A stretch of 64,000 nt of DNA from Ricordea florida (taxonomy: Eukaryota; Cnidaria; Anthozoa; Corallimorpharia; Ricordeidae), in assembly GCA_949710005.1 (NCBI GenBank), contig OX453273.1, forward strand, positions 12,031,246 to 12,095,245, given 5' to 3'. The position numbers were made by a program, and so were the translations under genes. The notes below the pieces were generated by a model. That model did no database searches, had not been told where the DNA came from, and was given only the letters and a program-made list of their open reading frames with translations. Below are positions 24,001 through 35,737 of the stretch, piece by piece. The first letter of the stretch is position 1. The number at the start of each line of letters is the position of its first letter.

Positions 24001-27000
24001 CTACATACGAATACAGTCAAACCAGTCAAGTAAATATAAGGAAGAAGTTACTGGTCGTACTGATTTAATGTTACGGAGCATTTCATATACTGTAGATTCT
24101 GACTTTCAGCAACAAATAGTACCACATGACTGAACTGCAGCTGCCGAGAACTTTGTGTGATAGTCAAGAATACATGATCACGCGTATTACTCGGAGTATT
24201 CTCACGCGAGAGCGGATCAGACGTTCGAAAGAACAGTACTAAAAAATACATTAATAGTTGCACTCGAGGAAAGGAAGACATACTGAGGTCCGCTTTCCTT
24301 TTCTTCATCGCGTTATTTCGTAAAAAAAGAAATAGAGAGGAATCTGTTATAACTGTCAACGATTTAGATCTCAGCAAGGCTTCCTGCGGTTCTGTTCTTG
24401 TTAGCGAATGCGTTAGACCACAACAGAACCGCGCACGAATGAACGAGGGAACGTGAAAGTGAAATCTAGAGACAGCACGTTTTCGAATGCTCCTATACGA
24501 GGTAAGTGAAGTTTCACACCTTCGTTTCTGAAATCGTATCTTCAACATAGCAACGGCTTGTACATGAGTTATTCTGTGTTAGGGATAAAAATCGTATTTA
24601 CACAAACACACAAGGGAAAGTCAAACAGAATTTGATAGCTGGTAGATGTAGATCATCGAGTTTGTCGCGGCATACGCTTGACTATAGCAGGTTATGAGAC
24701 ATATAAAATTAGCTTGAGATCAAATAGCACGATCGTCTCAATACCATGAAGAAAATATCCCAACAATATAAGCTTTTCACGAAAAAAGTAGCACGCAAAA
24801 AAGAACCACACAAACGCAAGGACTCAAGAACAAAACTTCAATTGCGAGTCGCAAGATATTACTGCAAGCACTGAAGAATTGAAATTTAACATCGATAAAC
24901 ATGAAAAAAGCCTCTAAGATACAACGTGCACATATTTACCTCTGAAGCAGACTTCCTAAGGCCCAAAGCTGTTGAATAAACTTTCAAAAAAACGGCCTAC
25001 ACAAGCCCCTGATAATCCGTGCCTACCCTGCTCAAAGAACACAGCTGAACGTCTCTCGTGAACAGTCTGAGTCTGATGATTTCAATGGCACGTTCGCTGG
25101 GCGAGTCAGGCGCATGAAATTGACAACAGCAGGGCGTGTGCAGCCAATCAAAAGTTTAGAAAGACAAAAGATGTCAAACATTGCTTTTCTCTTGAATGAG
25201 GACAGCTTACAGAATCAGCTGTATGCAAATTGAAGCGATCGATTTCGATGCCAACGGAAACAAACGAGCCTCTGGTGGTTTACAGCATTGTCGAATTTCG
25301 TGAAGCAAATTTGGAAGCTCGCGCGGATTGCAATGTAAAGCGGATGAGAAGAAGATCGATCGAAGAGCAGACCGTTTTTCACAGATAAGTTTCCAACGCC
25401 TTTGATTCTCTATTTATGTAGATCAATAATTACAGAACTGTTCGGTGAACATTGAAAGAAAATTGAAAGATCCAATGAACCCTGATATCATTGGGGCAAT
25501 GAAAATGTAAGCTTACAACGCTGAATGTTGGGTGTTCCTTAAGTCATCGTTTGCGATATTGGCTGTCCAATTGAGGTTTATACATCTGGCAAAATCCTTG
25601 ACATTTCCAAAAAAAAATAATAATAACCTCGACGTTAAAAAAGTTAATGTCAATTTGACTATGCCCTTGATGGACCTGAAAATCACGTAGTACTGTAGGC
25701 GAACTTAGACAGGATTTCTTTGAACTCAAAACATTTTCAACTGATTGTGAATTTTATAAGTATTGTTTAGGGAAAACTTTAAAACTTTGTTTGGTTACTG
25801 TACAATAGGACTAAAGTATGAAACTTACTCACAATAATGAAGAGAAGAAAAATAAATCACCTTGGACCTACATTGAGTAAACTTCCTGAAACAGAGAGAG
25901 GAGTTCAAGGGAATGGGGAGTACTTATATATTTCAAAATAAAATGCCCAAGTTTTGTACTCTCACCCATTTTAGGCACTGAAAGCAAAATTTAGGTGCCA
26001 CTCCATGTTTTTGTCTTCATGATGAGACTATGCATTCTTGCAACTGCATGGTTACAACTTCACTTACCAAGTTTTGGTGCATGTGTCATTAAGTAGTGTT
26101 CCAGTGTGTCCCATCCTCCACCAATTCGAACTAACAAGTGGTCATTCAACATCTGTGTCAAGAAAAATAATATTATAGAGTAGCATTACAGTTTCATCTT
26201 CATTTAATGACATCCTTGATGTAACATCTTTCCCACCTAGGTGATTATCCCTTGGGTTGTTGCTCTCCAACTTTCTTTCTCCTTTCTCAGTGACCATGGC
26301 AGATCTATATGTGAGACTACATGTAAAATGTCATACCAAGTTGGCCAGTGGATTTTATATAACCTGATCTCCCCCAGTGAGGTAGATAGGAGGTTCCCAC
26401 AGTCCTCTCTTAGCCTCCCCTCCTCTTTGCCCCCTCCCCCCAATCTTCCTAGAAGATAAAGATCTGGATAGAGCATTGGACAGCCTGATATTACTGCATG
26501 TCAGCAAGATTTAATAAAAAATAAACAGGGGATCACAATAACAAAAATAATGATCACAGTAACTGAAAGGAAAAATTTCAATTGAATAATTTAAGAATAA
26601 TTATGATTGCACAGTCTAAGTATGAGCAAACTGTGCGATTGGTTCCTGACTTTATATACATACATACCCGAACAAACATGATACGCCCAAGAATGATGTA
26701 CTTTCCCTCCTTGAGACGATGAACAAGCTTAACATTGTAGTCCTGGGCAATCTTGCATATCTGCATGATTCATTAAGTAATTAATTAGTCACATTTATAT
26801 CACATTTAAAAAGTAACTTTATCAGTACTAGAAAAGTAGGGTCAATACATGAACACTTCAGTAGGCCAGTTGTTTGAAGTTAGTCTGTTAACTATAATTT
26901 TCACTCTCATAAGTGACTGACATGTAAATTCTCCTAACAAAATAATAATAATAATAATAATAATAACTATAATAATAACATACTGTAATGCAAAGCAATT

Positions 27001-30000
27001 CTGAGAACTGGGATAATGATCAACTCCAAGATAATGAATTGATCTAAAACCAAGTTCTCCTAACTAAGTTAAAAAATATATGGCTCTGATTGAGGAGAAT
27101 TACTTCTCAAATCTTGGTGATAGAATGTTTAAGGTTGGAAATTTAGTGATCTCTTCTGTATGAGAGTTGTTGACAAGGGTTACCAGTAGCTGAAATGTGA
27201 GAGCTTTTGCCAATATGTTTTCAGAATACAGAATTACCACTCTTATCCTATTGGCCCATTCCTAGCTTATTAGCCTGTGAGCAGACATTTCCTATATACT
27301 CAGGTTAAAACACCAATATAAATCTGGGAATTAGTCAGGAACAAGTTCACTTTACTTGACTGTGAATTGTTACCACCGGTATATTGCAATAGTTCCTTTT
27401 AACTGCTTTTTATTTGACTATTAGGCTATAAGTTTGATTGGTCTCTAGGGAACTAGCAGTTAACAGCATGTAGTGCCAAATCAACTATTTAATTCAGACA
27501 AAAAGAGAATAAGTATGCCATATAAAGTTGCTGCTTTAGAAGAAACCACGTATAATCTCCTTTTGAGGTCTGTACTGCAAGTTACAGACTGTGCATCCAT
27601 AACTTACAATTCACGCACCGAGAAGATGAGGTTTGCGAGATATTTTTATGTCTCAGAAGACATTTTGGCAACCAAAACAAACTTTTGAATTTAGTGGGCC
27701 ATACAGTGAAGTATGCTAAATTGACCAATCACAGCACACGTATTAACTGAGTGATATAAAATTGTTCAATATTTTATAATTTTTATTTTACAAGATATAT
27801 TTTTTCCTTGCAAGTAACAGCCATCTTGCTACCCCCTATTTTATCAATAAGTAAATATTCATAAATATGCTAACTTATCTAGGAGTGTATACCTTCTAAT
27901 AGTCTTGATTAATATTATCTTCTGGTTACCACTTTATAGCTTTCCATGGCCTAGGTTTACACCCAGCTTAAGCATTAATAAATTAATAATGCTTTTAAAG
28001 GACATACAAGTTGCTAGTAACTGACAATATCCATGCAGTCCTTTCAAACCTTGAACTACTAAATGTGTTTTCGAAAGTAAATTTCTTGCTTCTCGGTAAA
28101 ACCTTTTTTCATGAAACCTGAAATAAATTTGTCCTTTAATGCATCCTTTCATTATTGTGTGTTGGATTTGACTTTTGCCAAACAAGAAAGGGATTCAACA
28201 GAAAGGACAAAAGCATTGTTCATCATCACTGAGATCTTAATTTCAATGAAATTGCATACAGTAGTTATTCAGAACTCCATACTTTAAGAACTTATAATTT
28301 CACACCTGGTATACCGGTTTGTGAAATGGACAATTATAATTTGAAATAAACTGCCCTGATATTGGAGTCCTAAGTTTTAACTCTCAACTAAATGTTGAAG
28401 ATTTTAATGCACTTTATGCTAATGTGTTTCTGTTTATTTTTACGGACATATTAGCTGCAAATTTAGTAATAACTATGGTTCAAAAATCTGTACAGCAACT
28501 CTTTTGGAATTTGACAAGATATATTTAGCAATTAGAAACAATTTAACCTTGGAAATTATGGAGGAGTCTGTTACTTGAACAATATGTTTATGCCATATTT
28601 TAAACTATAATTCTCTTTCTAGAACTATTTTTGTTTTCCTTTAGAAAGAATACTATTGACAATATTGACACGCTTGTTGAATACTAAGCAAGAATATTTC
28701 AACATTGGATTCCACTTTACTAGGCGAAGTTATTAAGCTAATGTAATTTCAAGGCGAAATTACTCCCCATAACCAACCTCTTCACTTATTCAGAAATTTA
28801 GATTTTATCTACATATGCAGTATGCCTGTCAAATCATAAAAATATACGCGAAATGTGTGCATTTTCTTTCAAGCGTGCATTGATATGGTTTTCCCGAAGC
28901 GACTGCATTCAATTGGCTTCCAAGGGTAACATAATATCAAACGCAATTTACTTTTAACCAACTCTTTTCATACACAAATGTCGTTTTAATATTTAGCCAG
29001 TAAACAAGACTGGTGGGAACAGCTGTTACTAATTGTCCTAGGACATGTATTGTTTCAGATTTATAAAGTTATTATATTAATTCAAGCCACTATTAAGTAT
29101 GAGTTGTAAAACACTAATTGAAAACGGGGACGTCACGCCGAATTTTTTCACATTATAAGGTTTCGTTTGGAACTTTCCACTGTTATCGGGAGCGTTTCGA
29201 ACCTTTCTGCACCCGACGAACGTGAGAACTGGGGAGTTTCTTTGTTATCTTTTCACCTATCAGTATTATGGCTATTTGCAAGTCATCATATAAAATATTG
29301 ACTTTGCAACTTCAAGGCAAAACTATGTTCCGGCTCAATTCTTACTCGAAAGATACTTTGTTCAAATCTCAAGGCTCATCCGTTTTAAAGACCCCTACTA
29401 AGTCAACTGAATCAACAAGTACTTGCAAATTCAAAACAAGAGCCTCCCTGCAAAGCTAATAACAGCAAGTTAAGAAATGTTTGACAACTTTAACTCAATG
29501 AAAAGAAAGTAAAGCCCTTTTTACCTGTTTTTCCAGTTCAGTCTTGGGCTCTGTGCTTTCCAGAAGTGAAGGAAGATCTTTTTTCCCTTTGGGGTCGTTG
29601 CCCTTTGGAGCGACTTTCGGGTCTTTCTTTGGTTTAATCGCCGAGACATGTTTTCGTGTGGTTGTTGACCTTGTTGAAGTTTCAACAGTTTCCTCGACAG
29701 TGAATTCTGTCAGACGGGATACAGAGTTTTCACCCTCGTCTTGATCAAACACGGACTCGACCCCAGAATCTGAATCTAAAGAATTTGGGCTTTGTATTTC
29801 AGGCTCTGTCAAATGAACGTCCAGTTTTTCGATTTCATCCGAATTAAACTTTTCCACATCCAGAACTTGCTCATGCTCGTTTGAGCAGGGGTCAGTTTCA
29901 CTCCTTGCCTCTTCATCTTCGATTTCTTTCTCCATCTGAATTAACTGCGGTAACTCGTCTAGTTCAAACTTGAAAGTCCTTCGAACTATTTCCATGAGAC

Positions 30001-30484
30001 ATATAATGACGCCTCTGCAGCCCTCTCTACATTCGTCAACTTGGACCACATCATTCGACTCGAAAAGTATAGCTTCTGGAATACCATGACTTCTACACCA
30101 CGTGAGAAATTGTTGCACATTTTCCCGAGAACGAAAAAGTTTGATTTCTCGACTGCACTTACTCATGGAATGATAGCGAAATTTCTTTCCTGGCACCGCG
30201 ATGTTGTGGTTTTGGCCATAAATCTCGGCTTTCTCCTGAATATAGTTTGCAAGGCGACACAGGAGCGAACCATCTTCCAATGCGTAGAAGAAGAACTCGG
30301 GAGAAAGAACCACGTCGGGAAATAACTTTGCCAGCCATTCGCTCTCATCTTCCATCATGGCATAAAGAAGTTCGTTCTCTTTCTCCCATCGTTTCACACT
30401 TTGAATACTGTTAGTTTTCAGCCTTCGAAAATTTGCCCGATTTCGCGGCGTTACGTAGACGCTAGCGGTGAACTCCGCCGTCAT
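15096..30484 (-). CDS. GAS2-like protein: CH + GAR domains and long repetitive tail
   Basis: Five exons in 5'-3' order: 29525-30484, 26668-26760, 26068-26152, 18291-18416, 15096-18139. The phases fit, giving about 1,434 residues. Residues about 30-170 form a calponin-homology domain of GAS2 type ([30 protein letters not shown]). Exons 2 and 3 encode the GAR (Gas2-related) domain: [15 protein letters not shown], then [20 protein letters not shown]. In this family CH contacts actin and GAR contacts microtubules, so an actin-microtubule linker role is inferred. The tail begins [13 protein letters not shown]. It has an acidic half with six TPEV-type repeats and a basic Lys/Ala/Pro half with three 28-residue repeats, resembling microtubule-associated proteins in composition. 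The last exon does not start at the non-ATG codon at 17888; the frame is open upstream to an acceptor at 18140. Alternative exons inside the 7.6-kb intron are possible. No SxIP EB1-binding motif was found in the last exon. Confidence 0.88.
15606..15848 (-). repeat. In-frame 84-bp tandem repeat in the GAS2-like last exon
   Basis: Three copies of a 28-residue unit containing EEKNGQHKT(A/T)KTTVKKEAG then KTTTTKTVR. The DNA period is 84 bp (the motif CTTGTGTTGGCCATTTTT recurs about every 84 bp from 15649). The copies are nearly identical at the DNA level, indicating recent duplication or homogenisation. Confidence 0.9.
16905..17185 (-). repeat. Acidic TPEV repeat array in the GAS2-like tail
   Basis: Six units of about 15-16 residues, each starting TPEV (once RPED), followed by (K/E)IExV and an acidic spacer: [42 protein letters not shown] and so on. 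CGACTTCCGGTGT on the plus strand marks most units. Confidence 0.85.
21734..21900. repeat. Two-copy direct repeat, about 95 bp
   Basis: TTGGAAAAGTTGGAGTGAA, then TTAGCTCAATTTTCACCAT, recurs in the same order from about 21828. The copies are diverged. Non-coding. Confidence 0.7.
22001..22634. mobile_element. Non-autonomous DNA transposon, TA-flanked TIRs
   Basis: Ends are inverted over about 38 bp: TACAGTGCATTCCACATAAC on the left, and the inverse of TACAGTGCATTTTACATAAC on the right. A TA at each end fits a TA target duplication (Tc1/mariner-like style), though the superfamily cannot be proven. Sub-terminal repeats of GAACTT(C/G) words occur inside. No transposase frame. Confidence 0.75.
26942..26966. 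repeat. (AAT)n microsatellite
   Basis: About eight AAT units in the GAS2-like first intron. The rest of that intron (26761-29524) shows no other structure I can support. Confidence 0.9.
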
Positions 30485-31322
30485 CCTTCTGATCGAGTTT
30501 CCGGTGCTGCTCTTGTTATTGAAAGTTTATTCACATCAACATTGTGTCAGAATGTAGTCGAGTTCCTGTGAATGTTAAGTTTACCTTTTCAACCATTACC
30601 TCTGGGGGACGCGAAACCAAAAATTACAACGACTGCACACTGTCCCGGTGCTCATTTTGACCGATGAATGGCTAAATAGCTGATTGCAATTCTAAAATCC
30701 TGTTTAATAATTCGCACAGGCGGGAATATCAAATATTGTTTCTGACAGGAATGGGTTTGTGGGCCGGTGATGGATTTTCACGCTCCATTTGCTCCGGTGC
30801 GGTCGATCGTGCCGTGACAAGCAGAAAAAGTCATCACGTAAAAATTTCACCTAAAACGATCGAAGTCTATTTATAAGTATGAGCTCGCTTGTGTGAGCTG
30901 CAAATACACAAAGCATTTATTCAGTTGTTTCTGACACTAGCAGTCGCAGAATAATATCCTAATTTGAATAGAAATAGAACCGGATATTCCTAAAAGTTAC
31001 ACGACTTCTATAAATTCATTGTTTCATTGTATTTCTCAGGAACAATAGGTTTGGATTAAATTAGAACTGAATCTGGCAAATCAATCAGTCGTCCTCAGCG
31101 AAAGAAAACGATCATTCAAGGATACTTTTTCCTTCTCCCTGAGTGATCAAACCCTTTTGTAAAAATGTGAGGCATTTCTTTTCAAATGACAGTAATTATG
31201 AATGCATATACAGCAGCCGCCTTGGTTGCCCGAGAGATAGTGTTTTCGGATCCAATAAAAGCGAATAAAAATCGACCATAACAGAAAAATATCAATTGAG
31301 CAATTGGCACTTTGTTAGTACA

Positions 31323-31746
31323 GGTAATCATACGGTTTCGAGTTCAATTTGGAATTAATTTGCACGAGTGAGTTTTTCAAAAAGCTGAAATTGCACGAGC
31401 CGCTTCGGCGAGTGCAATTTCAGCTTTTTGAAAAACTCACAAGTACAAATTCATTCCAAATTGAACGAGAAAAGCTGTATGATTACTTATTAATAATATA
31501 AACATGAAAAAATTCACCTGGAGGAAGTGCCGGAAGATCTCATTGCGGACGGAAAAGGAAGTAAGCATTTGACGCGGATTTGACACTTTATTTACTGATT
31601 GGCTGATGAAGATCAACTGATAACGCTACGAACTCAAAGCGGTTCGTTTAAAAATAAAGAATATCATAATCCAGAAAATCGATGTGTAATTTGCTCTGGT
31701 GTTACACTTTTTGCACTGGTATTACACTTTTTGCACTGGTGTTACA

Positions 31747-31779
<33 letters not shown>

Positions 31780-31806
31780 GAGTAATTTTTTCATGTATAT
31801 TATTAT
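31323..31806. mobile_element. Palindromic MITE related to 12109-12405
   Basis: 31323-31488 is an inverted repeat centred on CGAGCCGCTTCGGCGAG, with ends AGGTAATCATAC and GTATGATTACTT. The tail to 31806 has TTACACTTTTTGCACTGGT twice and CTCTCAGCCAATCAGAAT, matching the tail of the element at 12109. Confidence 0.75.
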
Positions 31807-33580
31807 ACCGGAAACAGCAGGTATTCTGGAGTATCACCGGAAGTGTGGTTACCGGAAATGACGATTGTTTTACTTTTAGAACATGTCGATCGCATTTAGT
31901 GTTTACAGATTACGCTGATAATACCCGTTGCGTGTCAACAGCTTTCCGCAATCCGCTTAAAGAAATAAGTTGTATCAGTGACACTCCAAATATCAGTCCT
32001 TGAGAATTATTATGAGGTACCTAGATTGAAAAACACATGCGAAATTAAATGAACTTCGAAGTTGACCCTATGAATTATTTAACAACTTATTACTTACCAG
32101 CGCTTTACAAATGGGAAAAATAAAAAAAAACGCCTTGACACGATGATTTATTTTAGGGTTAAAACAAGGTAACATTGATTCTGTATTTGGAAATTTAGTA
32201 CGATAATATTATAATCTTTGCCAGGATGATTCATGTATTAACATAAGTATGTCGTCAGCGAAATGCTGTTTTCTTCTTATATTTTCTGTAGGGAGAAGTG
32301 GGAAGGGTTGTACGAGGCGCGCTTATTTTCTACGCACGAATTTCTTTCTTGAGGATTTGCAGGAATGTGGTTGATTTTGCCATTTTTGTTGTGCGAACGC
32401 CTCGTTTTCTTAGGATTTTAGAAATGAGCTTTACGCCGACTCATAAGTGGAGGGCTTCTACTGTCAGTTTAAAAACTTGTAATGGTTCGTTAGTCATGCA
32501 TTAAATTTATTTAACTATCCACCATTGTAAAGAAAATCAACGCAAATCTTTCGATTTCCTTTTGGCCCATTCTTGCGTGTACAGAAGTGCTCCCTTTTTA
32601 ATCCATCTTTTCATTCCCGGAATCAACCGATCATTTATTCTGGTGGCCACCGTAGCGAGGATGGGGTAGAGCCCAAATGTGGAGAGAACCAATCACAAAC
32701 CATGAGCCACGATTTCACGAATTCATATCACAACAAAGATAAAGCTGACGTCACCTGTCTTACAAAGATTTATCTTCTAACAATGACAGTGTTGATGCTT
32801 GACAAAGACTGATGTAAATAGTTTTATCCCTTTTTTATGGTATTCGTCAATTTTTTTTTTTTTATAAGATTCTCGATTTTTTTTTTTTTGTGGAACTTTT
32901 ACACAAGATGTAACGACTTGAATCACGGTCCTCAAAATAGTATGAAAATCACACGTCACGCCATGCGATCAATTCACGGACCACGGCTGAACCTCTTTTC
33001 TCGCGGATAATCACTCAAGCACTGTGCATTTGTACTGTGAACGATGATATCACCGTAAAAAAACAATCTAGGGCGTTCATTTTCCGTCATTTTGCTCACA
33101 GAACTAACGATCATGAAATAAAGAAGTCGTTTCTTTTTTTTTTCGCCAAAGTTGCGTTACACTCATCGCAATTCTAATGGTAGCAAGTTGCTTTTCACCT
33201 GTTTTGTTCCCTACCAATTGTATTCTCCGTTCCAACTGACATTTCATGGAAAATTCAAAGAACATTGTGATGAAAATTTTGGCCGGAAGTTCGATTGCCA
33301 CACCTACCTTAAGGAAAACGAAAGGCCAATATTTTTTTTGGCACTGTTCCATAGAGGGCGGCCAATATCTTTATTCCTCAAAGGATGACTATCTTCAAAG
33401 TAATATCAAGGTAAAACGTTTTAGCACGCAATACTCCTTGTTTTAAAAAAGTGTGGGGTGCGCTGGTAGCCTAATATGAGTTTTAATGCATTTTCAACGC
33501 AATAGAAACACAAATCTTGGCCTTTTCGGTATCCAATTATGCCGTCTCCTTCCATTTGACTTTTTTTTTCGTTGAGAAAT

Positions 33581-33751
33581 ATACACCATATTCCAAAATG
33601 GCTGTCGTTTAAATATTCTTATGTTTTTTATGATGCCTCGTTCTTAAGCTAAAATTCAAAAGAATATTTTGGCTTGAACGAGGCATCAAAGTCAAATTTA
33701 AATAAAAACAAGAGAATATATGAAAGGCGACCATTTTGGAATAAGGTATAT
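33581..33751. repeat. Palindromic element
   Basis: Left arm ATACACCATATTCCAAAATG; the right arm ends with its inverse, ATTTTGGAATAAGGTATAT. Inner arms share TGATGCCTCGTTC and GAACGAGGCATCA. Non-coding fold-back. Confidence 0.8.
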
Positions 33752-34505
33752 AAGCTGAACAAATTCGTTAATCAGATTGCGGCAGTTGCATTAGTACTGA
33801 TACTAGTAGATTTCTACAAATAGCGATTAGTCAGGAAACCAGGCAGATGAAACTCATACAAAAATATGTTTTATTCACTCCTCAAAAGGAGGTACTATAG
33901 ATATGTCTACAAACACTTACTTCACCGGAGCAGCAAAATATAGAAAAAGTTCAATTTGAACACGCGTCATCAAAACTCTACAGATAATCAACCAGTGGAT
34001 TTAGTTTAGTTTTTAAAAAATTCCTCTATTGCGATGTTGCATAACTCCTAAACCCGAGCCACTATACAAACGAATTCGAAAACGTAAATTATTTTATCTG
34101 GTATCTCACGCGTCTATGTACATTTGGATTGGTTCTGTATGGATGTCTTTCTTGAGAACACAAAACTCAGGTAAGAGGAAGTAGCCATATCTGTTGACCA
34201 AAGAAAATTTTATCATGTAAGGCAATAGTAATCATTATATTATCATGGGTGACAAATTACTCCTTAATTTTGGCGCGAAATTTCAGCGTTAATTTATAAT
34301 TTCATATGTGAAATTACAGTGTTGTTATGGCAACTTCTCATACGGTGCTAAAATGGCGTCTAATTTGTCATCCATGATGTCAATAGGTAATCAGATGGTA
34401 TACTCATGAAATTAGGGAATAAGTTCACTTGCGTCTTGTCCAAAATCTAATAATTTAGAATTTGGACAAACACGCGTGAAATTATTTCCTCATTTCACTC
34501 ACCAC

Positions 34506-34590
34506 CATTTACACATACTAATAACTACTATTATTATCATTTTTATTATTATTATCATTTTTATTATTATTATCATTTTTATTATTTTTA
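34506..34590. repeat. Imperfect (ATT)n / ATTATTATCATTTTT repeat
   Basis: Short-period T/A-rich repeat with a higher-order unit ATTATTATCATTTTT repeated about four times. Confidence 0.85.
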
Positions 34591-34717
34591 GTATTATCTC
34601 GCAAAGTAGTCTTGAGGAAAATCTCAGCGTTCTGATTGCTTCGTTTGTCGGTCGGGATTTTTTTCCATGCTGACCGTTTCCCTGGAAATCAGTCCAAAGC
34701 TTTTGTTTAAAGATGAT

Positions 34718-35016
34718 ATTTCGTACCCAGGCTCAGAAGTTTCGTACCCACTTTCGATCAGTTCCTACCCAACTCTCTGGTCGATTCGTACCCAACAAAT
34801 TATGACACAAAATGTTTAAAACAAACATAAACATTTATTTTCAATGTTTCTGAGATTAGAAATTAGTTTTTTTTTTTGCAATTACTAGGATAAATGAAAT
34901 AACTGTTTGCGTTTGCTTTAAACATTTTGTGTCATAATTTGTTGGGTACGAATCGACCAGATGGTTGGTACAAACTGATCGAAAGTGGGTACGAAACGTC
35001 TGAGCCTGGGTACGAA
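34718..35016. repeat. Inverted repeat with GGGTACGAA words
   Basis: Arms at 34718-34817 and 34917-35016 match in inverse over about 100 bp, including AAATTATGACACAAAATGTT and CCCACTTTCGATCAG. The word GGGTACGAA recurs several times in each arm. Lies in the presumed RhoGEF 3' flank. Confidence 0.8.
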
Positions 35017-35320
35017 TCGTCGGGGTACGAAAGATGCATGGGTACGAAACGACTGGATACCTTATCTTACAGTTGTAAGATAAACCCATTTTTAAGTGTT
35101 TTTCATTTTCCCACCGACCGAGCACCAGAAACCGAGAGTCAATTCAGTAAAACAAGCGTAGCTTTTGTTTTGGAGTATAAAAACAATAGCTACACTCGTA
35201 ATTACGCCTGTAGGAGTTTTATAAAATTGATCTTCGTTTACATTTTGATCTCGAGCGTGTTACACGTGAATTACAGTCTATAATTCAACACGATCCCGCA
35301 TTCCCAGGTAAACCCACCTA

Positions 35321-35672
35321 TCAGAAATAAATAACTTCTTGCGTGGTGCCTGGAGTCTTGTTCTTGCTTTCTGGTTCCTTGTCCTCCTCGTCTTTGCTGG
35401 GCGTGTTTGCCTGGCGCTGACTCCGTGACGAAAGGTGTTGCACTTGTTCTCGAAGGTTTTGTTTGAGCCTGCTGCGATACGGGTCAGCTCTTGTCTGTTG
35501 CGTAGGCGATCGCGATCCGTCGCTCCGGTCCCTCACTGGTCTGAACCGTGCGCTCTTTACTCCACTGAGTAAAACGAATGAAAAAAAGAAAAAAATTCTA
35601 CAGCGGCCATCCTATTTAAGCGACATACCGCAACGCCCCTTATCAAATTTTTCGATTGCCAATGCAACGCTT

Positions 35673-35737
<65 letters not shown>

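Larger units (their letters stand above)
18417..26067. other. Large intron of the GAS2-like gene
   Basis: No exon with good splice sites and matching phase was found, and the flanking exons join directly in phase 1. The longest open frame inside (24048-24548, minus) has no recognisable family. Contains direct repeats at 21734-21900 and an element at 22001-22634. The rest looks like unique AT-rich sequence. Confidence 0.55.
30485..35320. other. Intergenic region, GAS2-like promoter side to RhoGEF 3' side
   Basis: The sequence just right of 30484 should hold the GAS2-like promoter and 5' UTR. That just left of 35321 holds the RhoGEF 3' UTR, with a minus-strand AATAAA near 34830 as a possible poly(A) signal. 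Palindromic elements at 31323-31806, 33581-33751 and 34718-35016 fill much of the rest. No open frame here shows a recognisable protein. Confidence 0.5.

Noticed and set aside
24048-24548. 166-residue minus-strand open frame in the GAS2-like intron
   Set aside because: No recognisable domain, no clear codon pattern, and it sits within an intron on the gene's own strand. Probably chance.
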